NCBI GenBank assembly: GCA_963205335.1
Contig: CAUJIM010000051.1
Coordinates: forward strand, 1 to 36,983
Source of the DNA: Pseudomonadota bacterium
Lineage (GTDB): Bacteria; Pseudomonadota; Gammaproteobacteria; Burkholderiales; Burkholderiaceae_C
Direction of reading: 5' to 3'
Length of the DNA stretch: 36,983 bases
The position numbers and the translations under genes were made by a program. The notes below the pieces were generated by a model. It did no database searches. It saw only the letters and a program-made list of their open reading frames with translations, and was not told the origin of the DNA. Below are positions 18,322 through 26,429 of the stretch, in pieces. Every line of letters starts with the position of its first letter. Position 1 is the stretch's first letter.

Positions 18322-20481
18322 ATGAATACCGCCAATCTGCTCGTCGAACTGTTTGTCGAAGAACTGCCGCCCAAGGCGCTGCGCACCCTGGGCGATGCCT
18401 TCGCCGGCGTGCTGCGCGACCAGCTGGTGGCGCAGGGGCTGGTGAAGGACGACGCGCGCCTGACGGCCTTCGCCTCGCCGCGGCGCCTGGCGGCGCACCT
18501 GAGCGGGGTGCGCGCCGTCGCCGCCGACCAGGCGGTGTCGCACAAGCTGATGCCGGTGGCGGTGGGCCTGGCCGCCGACGGCACGCCCACGCCCGCGCTG
18601 CTCAAGAAGCTCGCCGCGCTGGGCGCCGATGCCGGCGCGGTGGCGGGCCTCGGGCGCGTGCACGACGGCAAGGCCGAGGTGCTGTACCTGGAGCGCACGT
18701 TGCCCGGCGCCAGCCTGGCCGATGGCCTGCAGAAGGCGCTCGACGAGGCGATCCGCCAGCTGCCCATCCCCAAGGTGATGCGCTACCAGTTGCGCGACGG
18801 CTGGAGCAGCGTGCACTTCGTGCGTCCGGCGCACGGCCTGGTGGCGCTGCACGGCAGCGCGGTGGTGCCGGTCTCGGCGCTGGGCCTGGCCGCGGGGCGC
18901 GCGACGCACGGCCACCGCTTCGAGGCCGAGGCCAGTCCGGTCGTGCTGCGCGATGCCGACAGCTACGTGGCCCAGCTGCGCGGCGAAGGCGCGGTGATCG
19001 CCAGCTTCGCCGAGCGCCGCGCCGAGATCGAGCGCCAGCTCGCCGCGGCCGCGCGCACGCTGGGCGGCGGCGTGCGGCCGATCGAGGACGCCGCGCTGCT
19101 CGACGAGGTGACGGCACTGGTCGAGCGCCCCAACGTGCTGGTCTGCCAGTTCGAGGAGCAATACCTCGAGGTGCCGCAGGAATGCCTGATCCTGACGATG
19201 AAGGCCAACCAGAAGTACTTCCCGCTGCTGGATGGTGCGGGCAGGCTGACCCACCGCTTCCTCGTCGTGAGCAACATCTGGCCCGACGACCCGAGCGCCG
19301 TCATCCAGGGCAATGAGCGGGTGGTGCGCCCGCGGCTGCAGGACGCCCGGTTCTTCTTCGACCAGGACCGCAGGAGGACGCTGCTGTCGCGCGTGCCGCA
19401 GCTGGCCAAGGTGGTCTACCACCACCAGCTCGGCACCCAGGGCGAGCGCGTGGAGCGCGTGCGCGCCATCGCCAGGGCCATAGGGCTGCAGCTCGCCGGC
19501 GCGATGGGCGCGGGCCCCGGGCGGCTGCGGACGCCCGAGGGCGAGGTCGCGCAGGACTGGCTGCTCACCTGCGTGGACAACGCGGCGCTGCTGGCCAAGA
19601 CCGACCTGGTGACCGACATGGTCGGCGAATTCCCCGAGCTGCAGGGCACCATGGGCGCCTACTACGCGCTCAACGACGGCCTGCCCGACGAGGTGGCGCA
19701 CGCCATCGAGGACCACTACAAGCCGCGCTTCGCGGGCGACGGCCTGCCGCGCGGGACCGTGGGCGTGGTGGTGGCGCTGGCCGACAAGCTGGAGACGCTG
19801 GTCGGCATGTTCGGCACCGGCAACCCGCCCACCGGCGACCGCGACCCGTTTGCCCTGCGGCGCCACGCGCTGGGCGTGATCCGCATGCTGGTCGAGAAGG
19901 CCCTGCCGCTGCAACTTCCGGAGCTGCTGGCGTGCACCCTGCCTGCGTTTGCCGGCAAGATCACCGACCCCAGCGCCGAGCTGTCCAGCTTCATCTACGA
20001 GCGCCTGGCGGGCGTGCTGCGCGAGCAGGGCTACAGCGCGCAGGAGGTCGACGCGGTGCTCGCGCCGCGGCCGCAGCGGCTGGCCGAGGTGGCGCCCCGG
20101 CTGGACGCGGTGCGCGCCTTCGCCGGCCTGTCCGAGGCCCCGGCGCTGGCGGCCGCCAACAAGCGCGTGACCAACATCCTCAAGAAGGCCGGCGAGGTCG
20201 ATGCGCACGTCAACCCCGGCCTGCTGCACGAGGCGGCGGAAAAAGACCTGCACGCCGCGCTGCAGGCCGTGGCGCCCGGCGCCGACGCGCAGTTCGCCGC
20301 CGGCGACTACACCGCCAGCCTGCGCACGCTGGCGCGGCTGCGCGCGCCGGTCGATGCCTTCTTCGAGCACGTCATGGTCAACGCCGAGCAGAGCGACCTG
20401 CGCCTGAACCGCCTCGGCCTGCTCAAGCAGCTGCACGCGGCGATGAACCGCGTGGCCGACCTCTCGCGCCTGGCCGCCTGA
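18322..20481 (+). CDS. glyS: Glycyl-tRNA synthetase beta subunit
   Basis: The 719-aa beta subunit, which carries tRNA recognition and an HD-type region. The start MNTANLLVELFVEELPPKAL is the conserved N-terminus. Other family landmarks are ECLILTMKANQKYFPLLD, FLVVSNI, GNERVVRPRLQDARFFFDQD, ELQGTMGAYYA and the C-terminal anticodon-binding-like region with NKRVTNILKK and NAEQSDLRLNRLGLL. The frame is open further upstream into glyQ, but the ATG at 18322 fits the family. It pairs with glyQ to form the tetramer. Confidence 0.97.
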   Translation: MNTANLLVELFVEELPPKALRTLGDAFAGVLRDQLVAQGLVKDDARLTAFASPRRLAAHLSGVRAVAADQAVSHKLMPVAVGLAADGTPTPALLKKLAALGADAGAVAGLGRVHDGKAEVLYLERTLPGASLADGLQKALDEAIRQLPIPKVMRYQLRDGWSSVHFVRPAHGLVALHGSAVVPVSALGLAAGRATHGHRFEAEASPVVLRDADSYVAQLRGEGAVIASFAERRAEIERQLAAAARTLGGGVRPIEDAALLDEVTALVERPNVLVCQFEEQYLEVPQECLILTMKANQKYFPLLDGAGRLTHRFLVVSNIWPDDPSAVIQGNERVVRPRLQDARFFFDQDRRRTLLSRVPQLAKVVYHHQLGTQGERVERVRAIARAIGLQLAGAMGAGPGRLRTPEGEVAQDWLLTCVDNAALLAKTDLVTDMVGEFPELQGTMGAYYALNDGLPDEVAHAIEDHYKPRFAGDGLPRGTVGVVVALADKLETLVGMFGTGNPPTGDRDPFALRRHALGVIRMLVEKALPLQLPELLACTLPAFAGKITDPSAELSSFIYERLAGVLREQGYSAQEVDAVLAPRPQRLAEVAPRLDAVRAFAGLSEAPALAAANKRVTNILKKAGEVDAHVNPGLLHEAAEKDLHAALQAVAPGADAQFAAGDYTASLRTLARLRAPVDAFFEHVMVNAEQSDLRLNRLGLLKQLHAAMNRVADLSRLAA

Positions 20482-20506
20482 GCACCCGGACGTCCGAACG
20501 CACGCC

Positions 20507-21292
20507 ATGGCGCTGATCCGCTCCGTCCTGTACATGCTGGCGCTGGCCCTCACGGTCATCCCGTACACGCTCGCCGTCATCCTGGCGCGCCTGCTGGGCG
20601 GCGGCGCGCGCGCGAGCTACGCGCCCGCGCGCGCCTGGCTGGCGCTGGCCGCCGACCTGGCGCGGCCGTTCCTCGGAATCCGGCGGCGCGTCGCCGGCCT
20701 GGAGCATCTGCCGACCGACCCGAAGCAGGGCGTGGTGCTGCTGGTCAAGCACCAGTCGGCCTACGAAACCTTCCTCATGCCCGCCATCCTGCCGCGGCGC
20801 GTGGCCTACGTGTTCAAGAAGGAGCTGCTCTACATCCCCTTCTTCGGCTGGTCCATGGCCTGCATGGACATGATCCACATCGACCGCGGCCACCCCACGC
20901 GCGCCTTCGTGCGCGTCATCAAGCAGGGCAAGCGCCTGCTCGGCCAGGGCGTGTGGGTGGTGATGTTCCCCGAGGGCACGCGCACGCCCCGCGGCAGCGT
21001 CGGCAAATACATGGTCAGCGGCGCGCGCCTGGCGATCGAGGCGGGGGTGCCCGTCGTGCCCGTGGCCGTCACCTCGGGGCGCGTCTGGCCCAAGAGCGGC
21101 TTCGTCAAGCGCCCCGGGGTCGTCGATGTCTCCATCGGCGCGCCGATCGCCAGCACCGGCCGCAAGGCCGACGAGCTCACGCACGAGGTGCAGGAATGGA
21201 TCGAGGCCGAGATGCGGCGCCTGGACCCCGAGGCCTACGCCGGCGCGGTGCCCGTCCCCGCCGTCCCGCGCATGGACAGCGGGGCGGCGTGA
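20507..21292 (+). CDS. plsC: 1-acyl-sn-glycerol-3-phosphate acyltransferase
   Basis: Inner-membrane acyltransferase (261 aa) that makes phosphatidic acid from lysophosphatidic acid. An N-terminal hydrophobic segment (about residues 5-30) precedes the PlsC domain. Motif I is KHQSAYETF with H82 and E87, so the usual HX4D acid is Glu. Motif III is MFPEGTRTPRG (E156, G157), and VPVVPVAVTSGRVWPK is motif IV-like. It begins 25 bases after glyS; in related genomes gmhB often separates the two. The HX4E variant may be a clade feature rather than a defect. Confidence 0.9.
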   Translation: MALIRSVLYMLALALTVIPYTLAVILARLLGGGARASYAPARAWLALAADLARPFLGIRRRVAGLEHLPTDPKQGVVLLVKHQSAYETFLMPAILPRRVAYVFKKELLYIPFFGWSMACMDMIHIDRGHPTRAFVRVIKQGKRLLGQGVWVVMFPEGTRTPRGSVGKYMVSGARLAIEAGVPVVPVAVTSGRVWPKSGFVKRPGVVDVSIGAPIASTGRKADELTHEVQEWIEAEMRRLDPEAYAGAVPVPAVPRMDSGAA

Positions 21293-21308
21293 ACCTGGTC
21301 TTCGCATG

Positions 21309-21356
21309 AAAAAATGGCTCCAGCGCCCGGCCATCCAGCGCAAGCAGCTCCTTTGC
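21309..21356 (+). repeat. Dispersed repeat, copy D (plsC-ygjP boundary)
   Basis: It aligns with copy C over its length: A-run, GGCTCCAGC (identical nine bases), then CCAGCGC (21335-21341), AAGC, AGCTCC. The only ATG that opens the following gene (21314) lies within this repeat, so the repeat probably supplies the first codons of that gene or hides a later start. Confidence 0.6.
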
Positions 21357-22084
21357 TGAGAGCAAAACAGCCGCCGCCGCAGCGCGAGACGGTGCTTGCG
21401 GGCAGCCGGGTCGTCTACCGGCTCGGACGCGCGCGCCGGCGCAGCATCGGCTTCGTCGTGGGCGCCGACGGCCTGACCGTGCGCGCCCCGGCGTGGGTCT
21501 CGCTCGGCGCGATCGAGGACGCTCTGCAGGAGAAGTCCGGCTGGGTCGTGCGCAAGCTCGCCGAGATGCAGGCGCGCGCGCGCCAGCAGCAGGCCGCGCG
21601 CATCGACTGGCGCGACGGCGCCGAGCTGCCCTGGCTCGGCGGCGCGCTCAGACTGCGGCTGCGCGACGCGCCGGGCGCCGCGCTGCTCGCCGGCGGCGAG
21701 CTGCACCTCGGGCTCGGCGCTGCGCCCACGCCCGACGCGCTGCGCCGCGCGGTGCACGCCTGGTGGCTGCGCCAGGCGCGGGCGCATTTCGGCGCGCGGC
21801 TGGCGCACTTCGCGCTGCTGCTGGGCGTGCGCTGGCAGCGCCTGCAGCTGTCCAATGCCGCCACGCGCTGGGGCAGCGCCTCGGCCAGCGGCACCATCCG
21901 CCTGAACTGGCACCTGATGCACTACCGCGAGGCGGTCATCGACTACGTCGTCGCGCACGAACTCGCGCACCTGCGCGAAATGAACCACAGCCCGCGCTTC
22001 TGGCGCATCGTCGAGGGCGTGGTGCCCGAGCACCTGGCGCTGCGCCGCGAGCTGCGCGAGCAGGTGGTGCCGCTCTGGCAGTGA
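21314..22084 (+). CDS. YgjP-type (DUF45/WLM) metal-dependent hydrolase family protein
   Basis: A zincin-like protein. The motif HELAHLREMNHSPRFW (H215, E216, H219 from the start used) is the family metal site, preceded by the conserved LSNAATRWGSASASGTIRLNWHLMHY. As annotated it has 256 aa, but the first 15 or so codons are encoded by the dispersed repeat at 21309-21356 and are unlike the family; a non-ATG start such as TTG 21356 or GTG 21394 would remove them. Substrate unknown. It follows plsC by 21 bases. Its stop codon overlaps the A-tract of the opposing terminator. Confidence 0.85.
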   Translation: MAPAPGHPAQAAPLLRAKQPPPQRETVLAGSRVVYRLGRARRRSIGFVVGADGLTVRAPAWVSLGAIEDALQEKSGWVVRKLAEMQARARQQQAARIDWRDGAELPWLGGALRLRLRDAPGAALLAGGELHLGLGAAPTPDALRRAVHAWWLRQARAHFGARLAHFALLLGVRWQRLQLSNAATRWGSASASGTIRLNWHLMHYREAVIDYVVAHELAHLREMNHSPRFWRIVEGVVPEHLALRRELREQVVPLWQ

Positions 22085-22110
22085 AAAAAAAAGCTGCCCT
22101 CGCGGGCAGC
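22084..22110 (-). terminator. Rho-independent terminator of the BON-LysM gene
   Basis: Read on the minus strand: stem GCTGCCC, loop GCGA, stem GGGCAGC, then nine consecutive T. The stem is perfect (7 bp). It lies 25 bases past the TAA of the gene at 22135-22623. There is no T-run on the plus-strand side, so it serves the minus strand only. Confidence 0.85.
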
Positions 22111-22134
22111 TCTGGCGGGCGTGCGGGGCAGGGC

Positions 22135-22623
22135 TTATTTGGCCAAGGGCGGGATGCGCAGCTTCTGCCCCGGGTAGATCTTGTCCGGGTGCGTCAGCAT
22201 CGGCTTGTTGGCCTCGAAGATCGCCGGGTACTTGTTGGCGTCGCCGTAGAACTTCTTGGCGATCGCGCTCAGCGTGTCGCCGCGCACCACGTCGTGGTAC
22301 TGCGCCTCGGGCTCGGGGTTGGTCACCGACATCTGGTTGTCCACGCTGGTCACGCTGGCCACGTTGCCGCAGCACAGCGTCACCTTCTCCTTGGCCGCCT
22401 GCGTCGGGGCGGTGCCGGTCACGGTCACCTTGCCCTCGGACCCTGCGAAGGCCACCTGGACGCCGCTCACGCCGAGGTTCTGCGTCGCGATGTAGGCCTC
22501 GATCGCCTTGCCCGCCCTGGCGTCGAGCTCCGCCTGCGTCGGCGCCGCCGCGCCCGCGGCCTGCGCCGCGCCGCCGCCGAACAGTTTTTCGCCGGCTTCC
22601 TTGATGAAACTGAACAGACCCAT
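22135..22623 (-). CDS. lysM: BON and LysM domain protein (Kbp/YgaU-like)
   Basis: A 162-aa protein with an N-terminal helical lead (MGLFSFIKEAGEKLFGGG), a BON domain (about residues 38-100, VSGVQVAFAGSEGKVTVTGTA) and a C-terminal LysM domain (about 108-158, YHDVVRGDTLSAIAKKFYGD to PGQKLRIPPL). This is the layout of E. coli Kbp (YgaU), a cytoplasmic potassium-binding protein; older annotation calls it a peptidoglycan-binding protein. There is no signal peptide, which favours the Kbp-like role. AGGAGGAG precedes the ATG closely. A TATAGT -10-like element (22657-22662, minus strand) and the downstream terminator suggest a single-gene transcript. Confidence 0.92.
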   Translation of the reverse strand: MGLFSFIKEAGEKLFGGGAAQAAGAAAPTQAELDARAGKAIEAYIATQNLGVSGVQVAFAGSEGKVTVTGTAPTQAAKEKVTLCCGNVASVTSVDNQMSVTNPEPEAQYHDVVRGDTLSAIAKKFYGDANKYPAIFEANKPMLTHPDKIYPGQKLRIPPLAK

Positions 22624-22713
22624 GACGCTCCTCCTGTGGTTGCAATGGACCGTCGCACTATAACGGGCCGGGAGGGCCGGCCGCGCCGGGGTTTGCGGCC
22701 TGCGGAAATTCAA

Positions 22714-22726
22714 GATAATCCGCCGC
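22714..22726 (+). promoter_or_regulatory. -10 element placed for a leaderless coaX transcript
   Basis: GATAAT at 22714-22719 ends seven bases before the coaX ATG (22727), so transcription would start at or within a base of the start codon. The -35 is weak (TTTGCG near 22692). There is no Shine-Dalgarno before the ATG. Confidence 0.4.
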
Positions 22727-23497
22727 ATGAGCTTCCTCGCGATCGACGTGGGCAACACGCGCCTGAAATGGGCGCTGTTCGATGCGATGCGGCCCGGCGC
22801 GGCCATGCTGGCGCAGGGGGCCGAGTTCCTTGAACACATCGACCGGCTGGCCGACGGCGCCTGGGCGCAGCTGCCCGCGCCCAGCCACATGCTCGGCTGC
22901 GTGGTGGCGGGCGACCCGGTCAAGCACCGCGTCGTCGAGCAGATGGACGCCTGGGACGTCTCCGCGCACTGGGTCGTGCCCGGGCAGGAGGAGGCCGGCG
23001 TGGTCAACGGCTACGACCACCCCGCGCGCCTGGGCGCCGACCGCTGGGTGGCGATGATCGGCGCGCGCCACCACGTGCTGGCGCAGGGCCCCAGCCGGCC
23101 GCTGGTGCTGGTGATGGTGGGCACGGCGGTGACGGTGGAGGCGCTCGACGCCGAGGGGCGCTTCCTCGGCGGCCTGATCCTGCCCGGCCACGGCATCATG
23201 CTGCGCGCGCTGGAGATGGGCACCGCCGGGCTGCACGTGCCCACCGGCGAGGTGCGGCCCTTTCCCACCAACACCAGCGACGCCCTCACCAGCGGCGGCA
23301 CCTACGCCATCGCCGGCGCGGTGGAGCGCACCTGGCAGCACCTGCGCGCGCACTGCGGGCAGGACCCGGCCTGCCTCATGACCGGCGGCGCCGGCTGGAA
23401 GATGATGCCGAGCATGACCCGCCCCTTCGAGCTGGTGGAAAACCTGATCTTCGACGGACTGCTGGAGATCGCCTCGCGGCGTTTGGCGGCCGGCTGA
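22727..23497 (+). CDS. coaX: Type III pantothenate kinase
   Basis: First enzyme of coenzyme A synthesis, ASKHA fold, 256 aa. The start [18 protein letters not shown] has the conserved Asp7 in [17 protein letters not shown] is the pantothenate-binding motif, [12 protein letters not shown] and [15 protein letters not shown] are nucleotide/phosphate motifs, and LMTGGAGW is the C-terminal signature. It is divergent from the BON-LysM gene and followed after 66 bp by the polysaccharide locus. No separate bpl/birA gene, a frequent neighbour of coaX, is seen here. Confidence 0.94.
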   Translation: MSFLAIDVGNTRLKWALFDAMRPGAAMLAQGAEFLEHIDRLADGAWAQLPAPSHMLGCVVAGDPVKHRVVEQMDAWDVSAHWVVPGQEEAGVVNGYDHPARLGADRWVAMIGARHHVLAQGPSRPLVLVMVGTAVTVEALDAEGRFLGGLILPGHGIMLRALEMGTAGLHVPTGEVRPFPTNTSDALTSGGTYAIAGAVERTWQHLRAHCGQDPACLMTGGAGWKMMPSMTRPFELVENLIFDGLLEIASRRLAAG

Positions 23498-23522
23498 CCG
23501 CAAATGCCGCGGCGGGCGCGGA

Positions 23523-23531
23523 TGGGATAAT
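23523..23531 (+). promoter_or_regulatory. Possible extended -10 promoter for rfbB
   Basis: TGGGATAAT at 23523-23531 fits an extended -10 (TG-N-GATAAT), 32 bases before the rfbB ATG and 25 bases after the coaX stop. No convincing -35. It marks a plausible separate promoter for the sugar-nucleotide genes. Confidence 0.4.
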
Positions 23532-23563
23532 CGACCGTTCCCCCGCAGCCACCCTACATCCGC

Positions 23564-24622
23564 ATGATCCTCGTCACCGGCGGCGCCGGCTTCATCGGCG
23601 CCAATTTCGTCCTCGACTGGCTCGGGCAGAGCGACGAGCCCGTCGTCAACCTCGACAAGCTCACCTACGCCGGCAATCCGCACAACTTCGCCAGCCTGGC
23701 GGGCGACGCGCGCCACGTCTTCGTGCAGGGCGACATCGGCGACGCGGCGCTGGTCGAAGGCCTGCTGGCCCGCCACGCCCCGCGCGCCATCGTCAACTTC
23801 GCCGCCGAGTCGCACGTGGACCGCTCGATCCACGGCCCCGAGGACTTCATCCAGACCAACGTCGTCGGCACCTTCAGGCTGCTGGAGGCCGCAAGGCACT
23901 ACTGGAGCGCGCTGCCAGCTACGCAAAAGGAAGCATTCCGGTTCCTGCACGTGAGCACCGACGAGGTCTACGGCACGCTCTCGCCCACCGACCCGGCCTT
24001 CACCGAAGAGACCACGGTCGAGCCCAACAGCCCGTACTCCGCCAGCAAGGCCGCCAGCGACCACCTGGTGCGCGCCTGGCACCACACCTACGGCCTGCCG
24101 GTGCTCACCACCAACTGCAGCAACAACTACGGCCCGCTGCACTTCCCCGAGAAACTGATCCCGCTGGTCATCATCAACGCGCTCGCAGGCAAGGACCTGC
24201 CCATCTACGGCGACGGCCTGCAGGTGCGCGACTGGCTCTACGTGAAAGACCACTGCAGCGCCATCCGCCGCGTGCTGCAGGCCGGCCGGCCGGGCGAGAC
24301 CTACAACATCGGCGGGCACAACGAAAAGACCAACATCGGCATCGTCAAGACCATCTGCGCGCTGCTCGACGAACTGCGCCCGCGCGCCGACGGCCGCCCC
24401 TACGAAAGCCAGATCACCCACGTGAAGGACCGCCCGGGCCACGACCGCCGCTATGCCATCGATGCCGGCAAGATCGAGCGCGAGCTCGGCTGGCGCCCGG
24501 CCGAGACCTTCGAGACCGGCATCCGCAAGACCGTGCAGTGGTACCTCGACCACCCCGAGTGGGCCGCGCAGGTGCAGTCCGGCGCCTACCGCGAGTGGGT
24601 GGCGAAGCACTATGCAGGCTGA
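23564..24622 (+). CDS. rfbB: dTDP-glucose 4,6-dehydratase
   Basis: Second step of dTDP-L-rhamnose synthesis (352 aa, normal length). Short-chain dehydrogenase fold with NAD site [11 protein letters not shown] (residues 5-15). The catalytic STDEVYG has T132, D133 and E134, with Y158 and K162 in [25 protein letters not shown] and [17 protein letters not shown] are RmlB signatures. First gene of the interrupted rhamnose set (rfbB, rfbD, then rfbA and rfbC after two toxin-antitoxin modules). Confidence 0.97.
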   Translation: MILVTGGAGFIGANFVLDWLGQSDEPVVNLDKLTYAGNPHNFASLAGDARHVFVQGDIGDAALVEGLLARHAPRAIVNFAAESHVDRSIHGPEDFIQTNVVGTFRLLEAARHYWSALPATQKEAFRFLHVSTDEVYGTLSPTDPAFTEETTVEPNSPYSASKAASDHLVRAWHHTYGLPVLTTNCSNNYGPLHFPEKLIPLVIINALAGKDLPIYGDGLQVRDWLYVKDHCSAIRRVLQAGRPGETYNIGGHNEKTNIGIVKTICALLDELRPRADGRPYESQITHVKDRPGHDRRYAIDAGKIERELGWRPAETFETGIRKTVQWYLDHPEWAAQVQSGAYREWVAKHYAG

Positions 24623-24745
24623 TCCGGGCATCCGCGGGAGGGCCGGGGTGGGGCCCGCGGCGGCAGGCGGGGCATGTCGTTGCCGTGGTGCGAGCCGCCC
24701 CCATCCCTGCCTTCCCCCAGAGGGGGAGGGAGTTAAAGGCCAAGC
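24623..24745 (+). other. rfbB-rfbD intergenic spacer with GC-rich hairpin
   Basis: A 123-bp gap, long for genes of one pathway. It ends with the short palindrome TCCCCCAGAGGGGGA (about 24714-24728) within a C-rich/G-rich mirror (CCCATCCCTGCC before it, GGGAGGGAG after it). It looks like a small dispersed repeat of the same general kind as the insertion in wbpE. No T-tract, so not an intrinsic terminator. Confidence 0.45.
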
Positions 24746-25636
24746 ATGAACATCCTCCTGTTCGGCAAGGGCGGCCAGGTCGGCTGGGAGCTGCAGAGAA
24801 GCCTCTCGCTCCTCGGCAGCGTCACCGCGCTCGACTTCGACAGCACCGGGTACTGCGGCGACTTCTCCGACCCCGGGGGCATCGCCCGCACCGTGCGCGC
24901 GCTGCGCCCCGACGTCATCGTCAATGCCGCCGCGCACACCGCGGTGGACAAGGCCGAAAGCGAGCCCGAACGCGCCCGCCTGCTCAACGCCACCACGCCC
25001 GGTAGGCTCGCCGAGGAGGCCGCCGGCATCGGCGCCTGGCTGGTGCACTACAGCACCGACTACGTCTTCGACGGCAGCGGCGACCGGCCCCGGGTGGAAA
25101 CCGACGCCACCGGCCCGCTGTCGGTCTATGGCGCCACCAAGCTCGAGGGCGAGCAGCGCATCGCGCAATCGGGCTGCAGGCACCTGATCCTGCGCACCAG
25201 CTGGGTCTACGCCGCGCGCGGCGGCAACTTTGCCAGGACCATGCTGCGCCTGGCGGCCGAGCGCGAGCGCCTCACCGTGATCGACGACCAGTGGGGCGCA
25301 CCCACCGGCGCCGACCTGCTCGCCGACGTCACCGCCCACGCCCTCCGCCACCTGCGGCACAGCCCCGGGGATGGCGGCCTGTACCACTGCGTGGCCGCCG
25401 GCGAGACCAACTGGTTTTCCTACGCCAGTTACGTGATTTCGCAAGCCAGGCAAGCGCAGCCAGCTATTCAAATCAAAGCAACCGAGATCGCCCCCGTGCC
25501 CACCAGCGCCTACCCCACCCCGGCGCGGCGGCCGCTCAACTCGCGGCTCGACACCACCAGGCTGCAGGCCACCTTCGGCCTGACGCTGCCGCCGTGGCAG
25601 CAGGGCGTGGCGCGGATGCTGGCGGAAATCCTGTGA
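24746..25636 (+). CDS. rfbD: dTDP-4-dehydrorhamnose reductase
   Basis: Last step of dTDP-L-rhamnose synthesis (296 aa). NAD(P)H site FGKGGQVGWEL (residues 6-16), catalytic Y128 and K132 in VYGATKLEGE, TSWVYAARGGNFARTML, and the C-terminal PTSAYPTPARRPLNSRLDT. Codons for about residues 233-247 (QARQAQPAIQIKATE) are dispersed-repeat copy E; the protein stays in frame and the sequence on both sides aligns with the family. Normally followed directly by rfbA, but here two PIN toxin-antitoxin modules intervene. Confidence 0.96.
   Translation: MNILLFGKGGQVGWELQRSLSLLGSVTALDFDSTGYCGDFSDPGGIARTVRALRPDVIVNAAAHTAVDKAESEPERARLLNATTPGRLAEEAAGIGAWLVHYSTDYVFDGSGDRPRVETDATGPLSVYGATKLEGEQRIAQSGCRHLILRTSWVYAARGGNFARTMLRLAAERERLTVIDDQWGAPTGADLLADVTAHALRHLRHSPGDGGLYHCVAAGETNWFSYASYVISQARQAQPAIQIKATEIAPVPTSAYPTPARRPLNSRLDTTRLQATFGLTLPPWQQGVARMLAEIL
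25451..25468 (+). repeat. Dispersed CAAGCGC-N4-AGCT repeat, copy E (inside rfbD)
   Basis: CAAGCGC, AGCC, AGCTATTC, then AAATC. With the flanking GCCAGG it shares a 13-base exact block with copy C (GCCAGGCAAGCGC). It is AT-richer than the surrounding gene and lies in a variable region of RmlD. Confidence 0.62.
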
Positions 25637-25659
25637 GTGGGGAGGAACGCAGCCATTAG

Positions 25660-25682
25660 AATGGAACCAAAACGGTTTCATT
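25660..25682. promoter_or_regulatory. Inverted repeat, probable operator of TA module 1
   Basis: AATGGAACC, a 5-bp spacer, then GGTTTCATT: a 9-bp inverted repeat with one mismatch, 14 bases upstream of the antitoxin ATG. FitAB/VapBC complexes usually bind such palindromes to repress their own operon. GGAG at 25683-25686 can serve as ribosome site. Confidence 0.5.
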
Positions 25683-25696
25683 GGAGTGCGGCCGCC

Positions 25697-25939
25697 ATGT
25701 CCACCACCCTGACGCTGAAAAACATCCCCGCCCCCGTCTACGAGCGGCTCAAGCTGTCCGCCAAGGCCAACCGCCGCAGCCTCAACAGCGAAGCCATCGT
25801 GTGCCTGGAAGCCATGCTGGTGCCCGCCGCCGTCGCGCCCGCGCAGCGCCTGGCCCGCGCGCGCGCTTTGCGCGCTGGCCTGGCGCCCCACTTCAGCGCC
25901 CAGGACATCGACGCCTTCAAGCGCGAAGGGCGCGCGTGA
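25697..25939 (+). CDS. FitA-like ribbon-helix-helix antitoxin (TA module 1)
   Basis: An 80-aa protein. The N-terminal half, STTLTLKNIPAPVYERLKL followed by SAKANRRSLNSEAIVCLEAML, is the Arc/MetJ-type ribbon-helix-helix seen in FitA/VapB antitoxins: beta strand LTLKNI, then helices with the R-R-S-x-N-x-E signature. The C-terminal half (about 50-80) would wrap the toxin. I start at ATG 25697; the frame is open 20 codons upstream but only across the palindromic operator. The stop overlaps the GTG of the toxin gene by four bases. It lies 60 bp after rfbD. Confidence 0.86.
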   Translation: MSTTLTLKNIPAPVYERLKLSAKANRRSLNSEAIVCLEAMLVPAAVAPAQRLARARALRAGLAPHFSAQDIDAFKREGRA

Positions 25940-26331
25940 TCGTCGTCGATACCAACGTGCTGGCCTATCTGTACCTGCCGGGCGAGCACACCGCGGCGGC
26001 CGAGGCGCTGCTGGCGCGGCAGCCCGACTGGGCCGCCCCCGTGCTCTGGCGCAGTGAATTGCGCAATGTGCTGGCGGGCTGCCTGCGCCGCGGCCTGCTG
26101 ACCTTCGAGCAGGCCAGCGCCATCCAGCTCGAAGCACAGGAACTGATGCAGGGCGCCGAGCACGAGGTGGACTCGCGCCAGGTGTTGCAGTTCGCGCAGC
26201 GCAGCGGCTGTTCCGCCTACGACTGCGAATTCGTCGCCCTGGCGCAGCAGCTGGGCGTGCCGCTCGCGACCATGGACGGCCAGGTCCTGCGCGCTTTTCC
26301 TGACATCGCCCATTCTTTGGAGTCAGTCTGA
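25936..26331 (+). CDS. PIN-domain toxin, VapC/FitB-like (TA module 1)
   Basis: A 131-aa PIN ribonuclease toxin starting at GTG 25936, which overlaps the antitoxin stop (GTGA). The acidic active site is complete: D5 (VVDTNVL), E41 (WRSELRNVL), D96 (YDCEFVALA) and D114 (TMDGQVL). Family members cleave tRNA or rRNA; the target here is not predictable. Starting at the overlapping GTG gives MIVVDTNVL, the canonical N-terminus, so I prefer it to longer options. The intact active site means it should depend on its antitoxin. Confidence 0.86.
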   Translation: MIVVDTNVLAYLYLPGEHTAAAEALLARQPDWAAPVLWRSELRNVLAGCLRRGLLTFEQASAIQLEAQELMQGAEHEVDSRQVLQFAQRSGCSAYDCEFVALAQQLGVPLATMDGQVLRAFPDIAHSLESV

Positions 26332-26362
26332 CGGCGAAGGAAAACGCTCGATGCATGATGAT

Positions 26363-26393
26363 TTGATGCGATCGCATCAGTGTGTCCTACAAT
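26363..26393 (+). promoter_or_regulatory. Promoter and perfect 16-bp palindrome, probable operator of TA module 2
   Basis: TGATGCGATCGCATCA (26364-26379) is a perfect palindrome. It overlaps a -35-like TTGATG (26363-26368); a TACAAT -10 lies at 26388-26393 after a 19-bp spacer. The antitoxin ATG is at 26430. The layout fits autorepression by the RHH antitoxin-toxin complex. Confidence 0.55.
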
Positions 26394-26429
26394 CGGCCAT
26401 CCCTCGCTTCATCCCGCCAGAGTCCCGCC

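Noticed and set aside
20750..20770. PlsC HX4E motif as an inactivating mutation
   Set aside because: Glu in place of Asp keeps the acid, all other motifs are intact, and similar KHQSA(W/Y)ET sequences are, as far as I recall, usual for this bacterial group.
23897..23935. Possible sixth copy of the dispersed repeat in rfbB
   Set aside because: The spacing between the AGCGC and AGCT parts is wrong, and the encoded residues ([19 protein letters not shown]) align with ordinary RmlB without any insertion.
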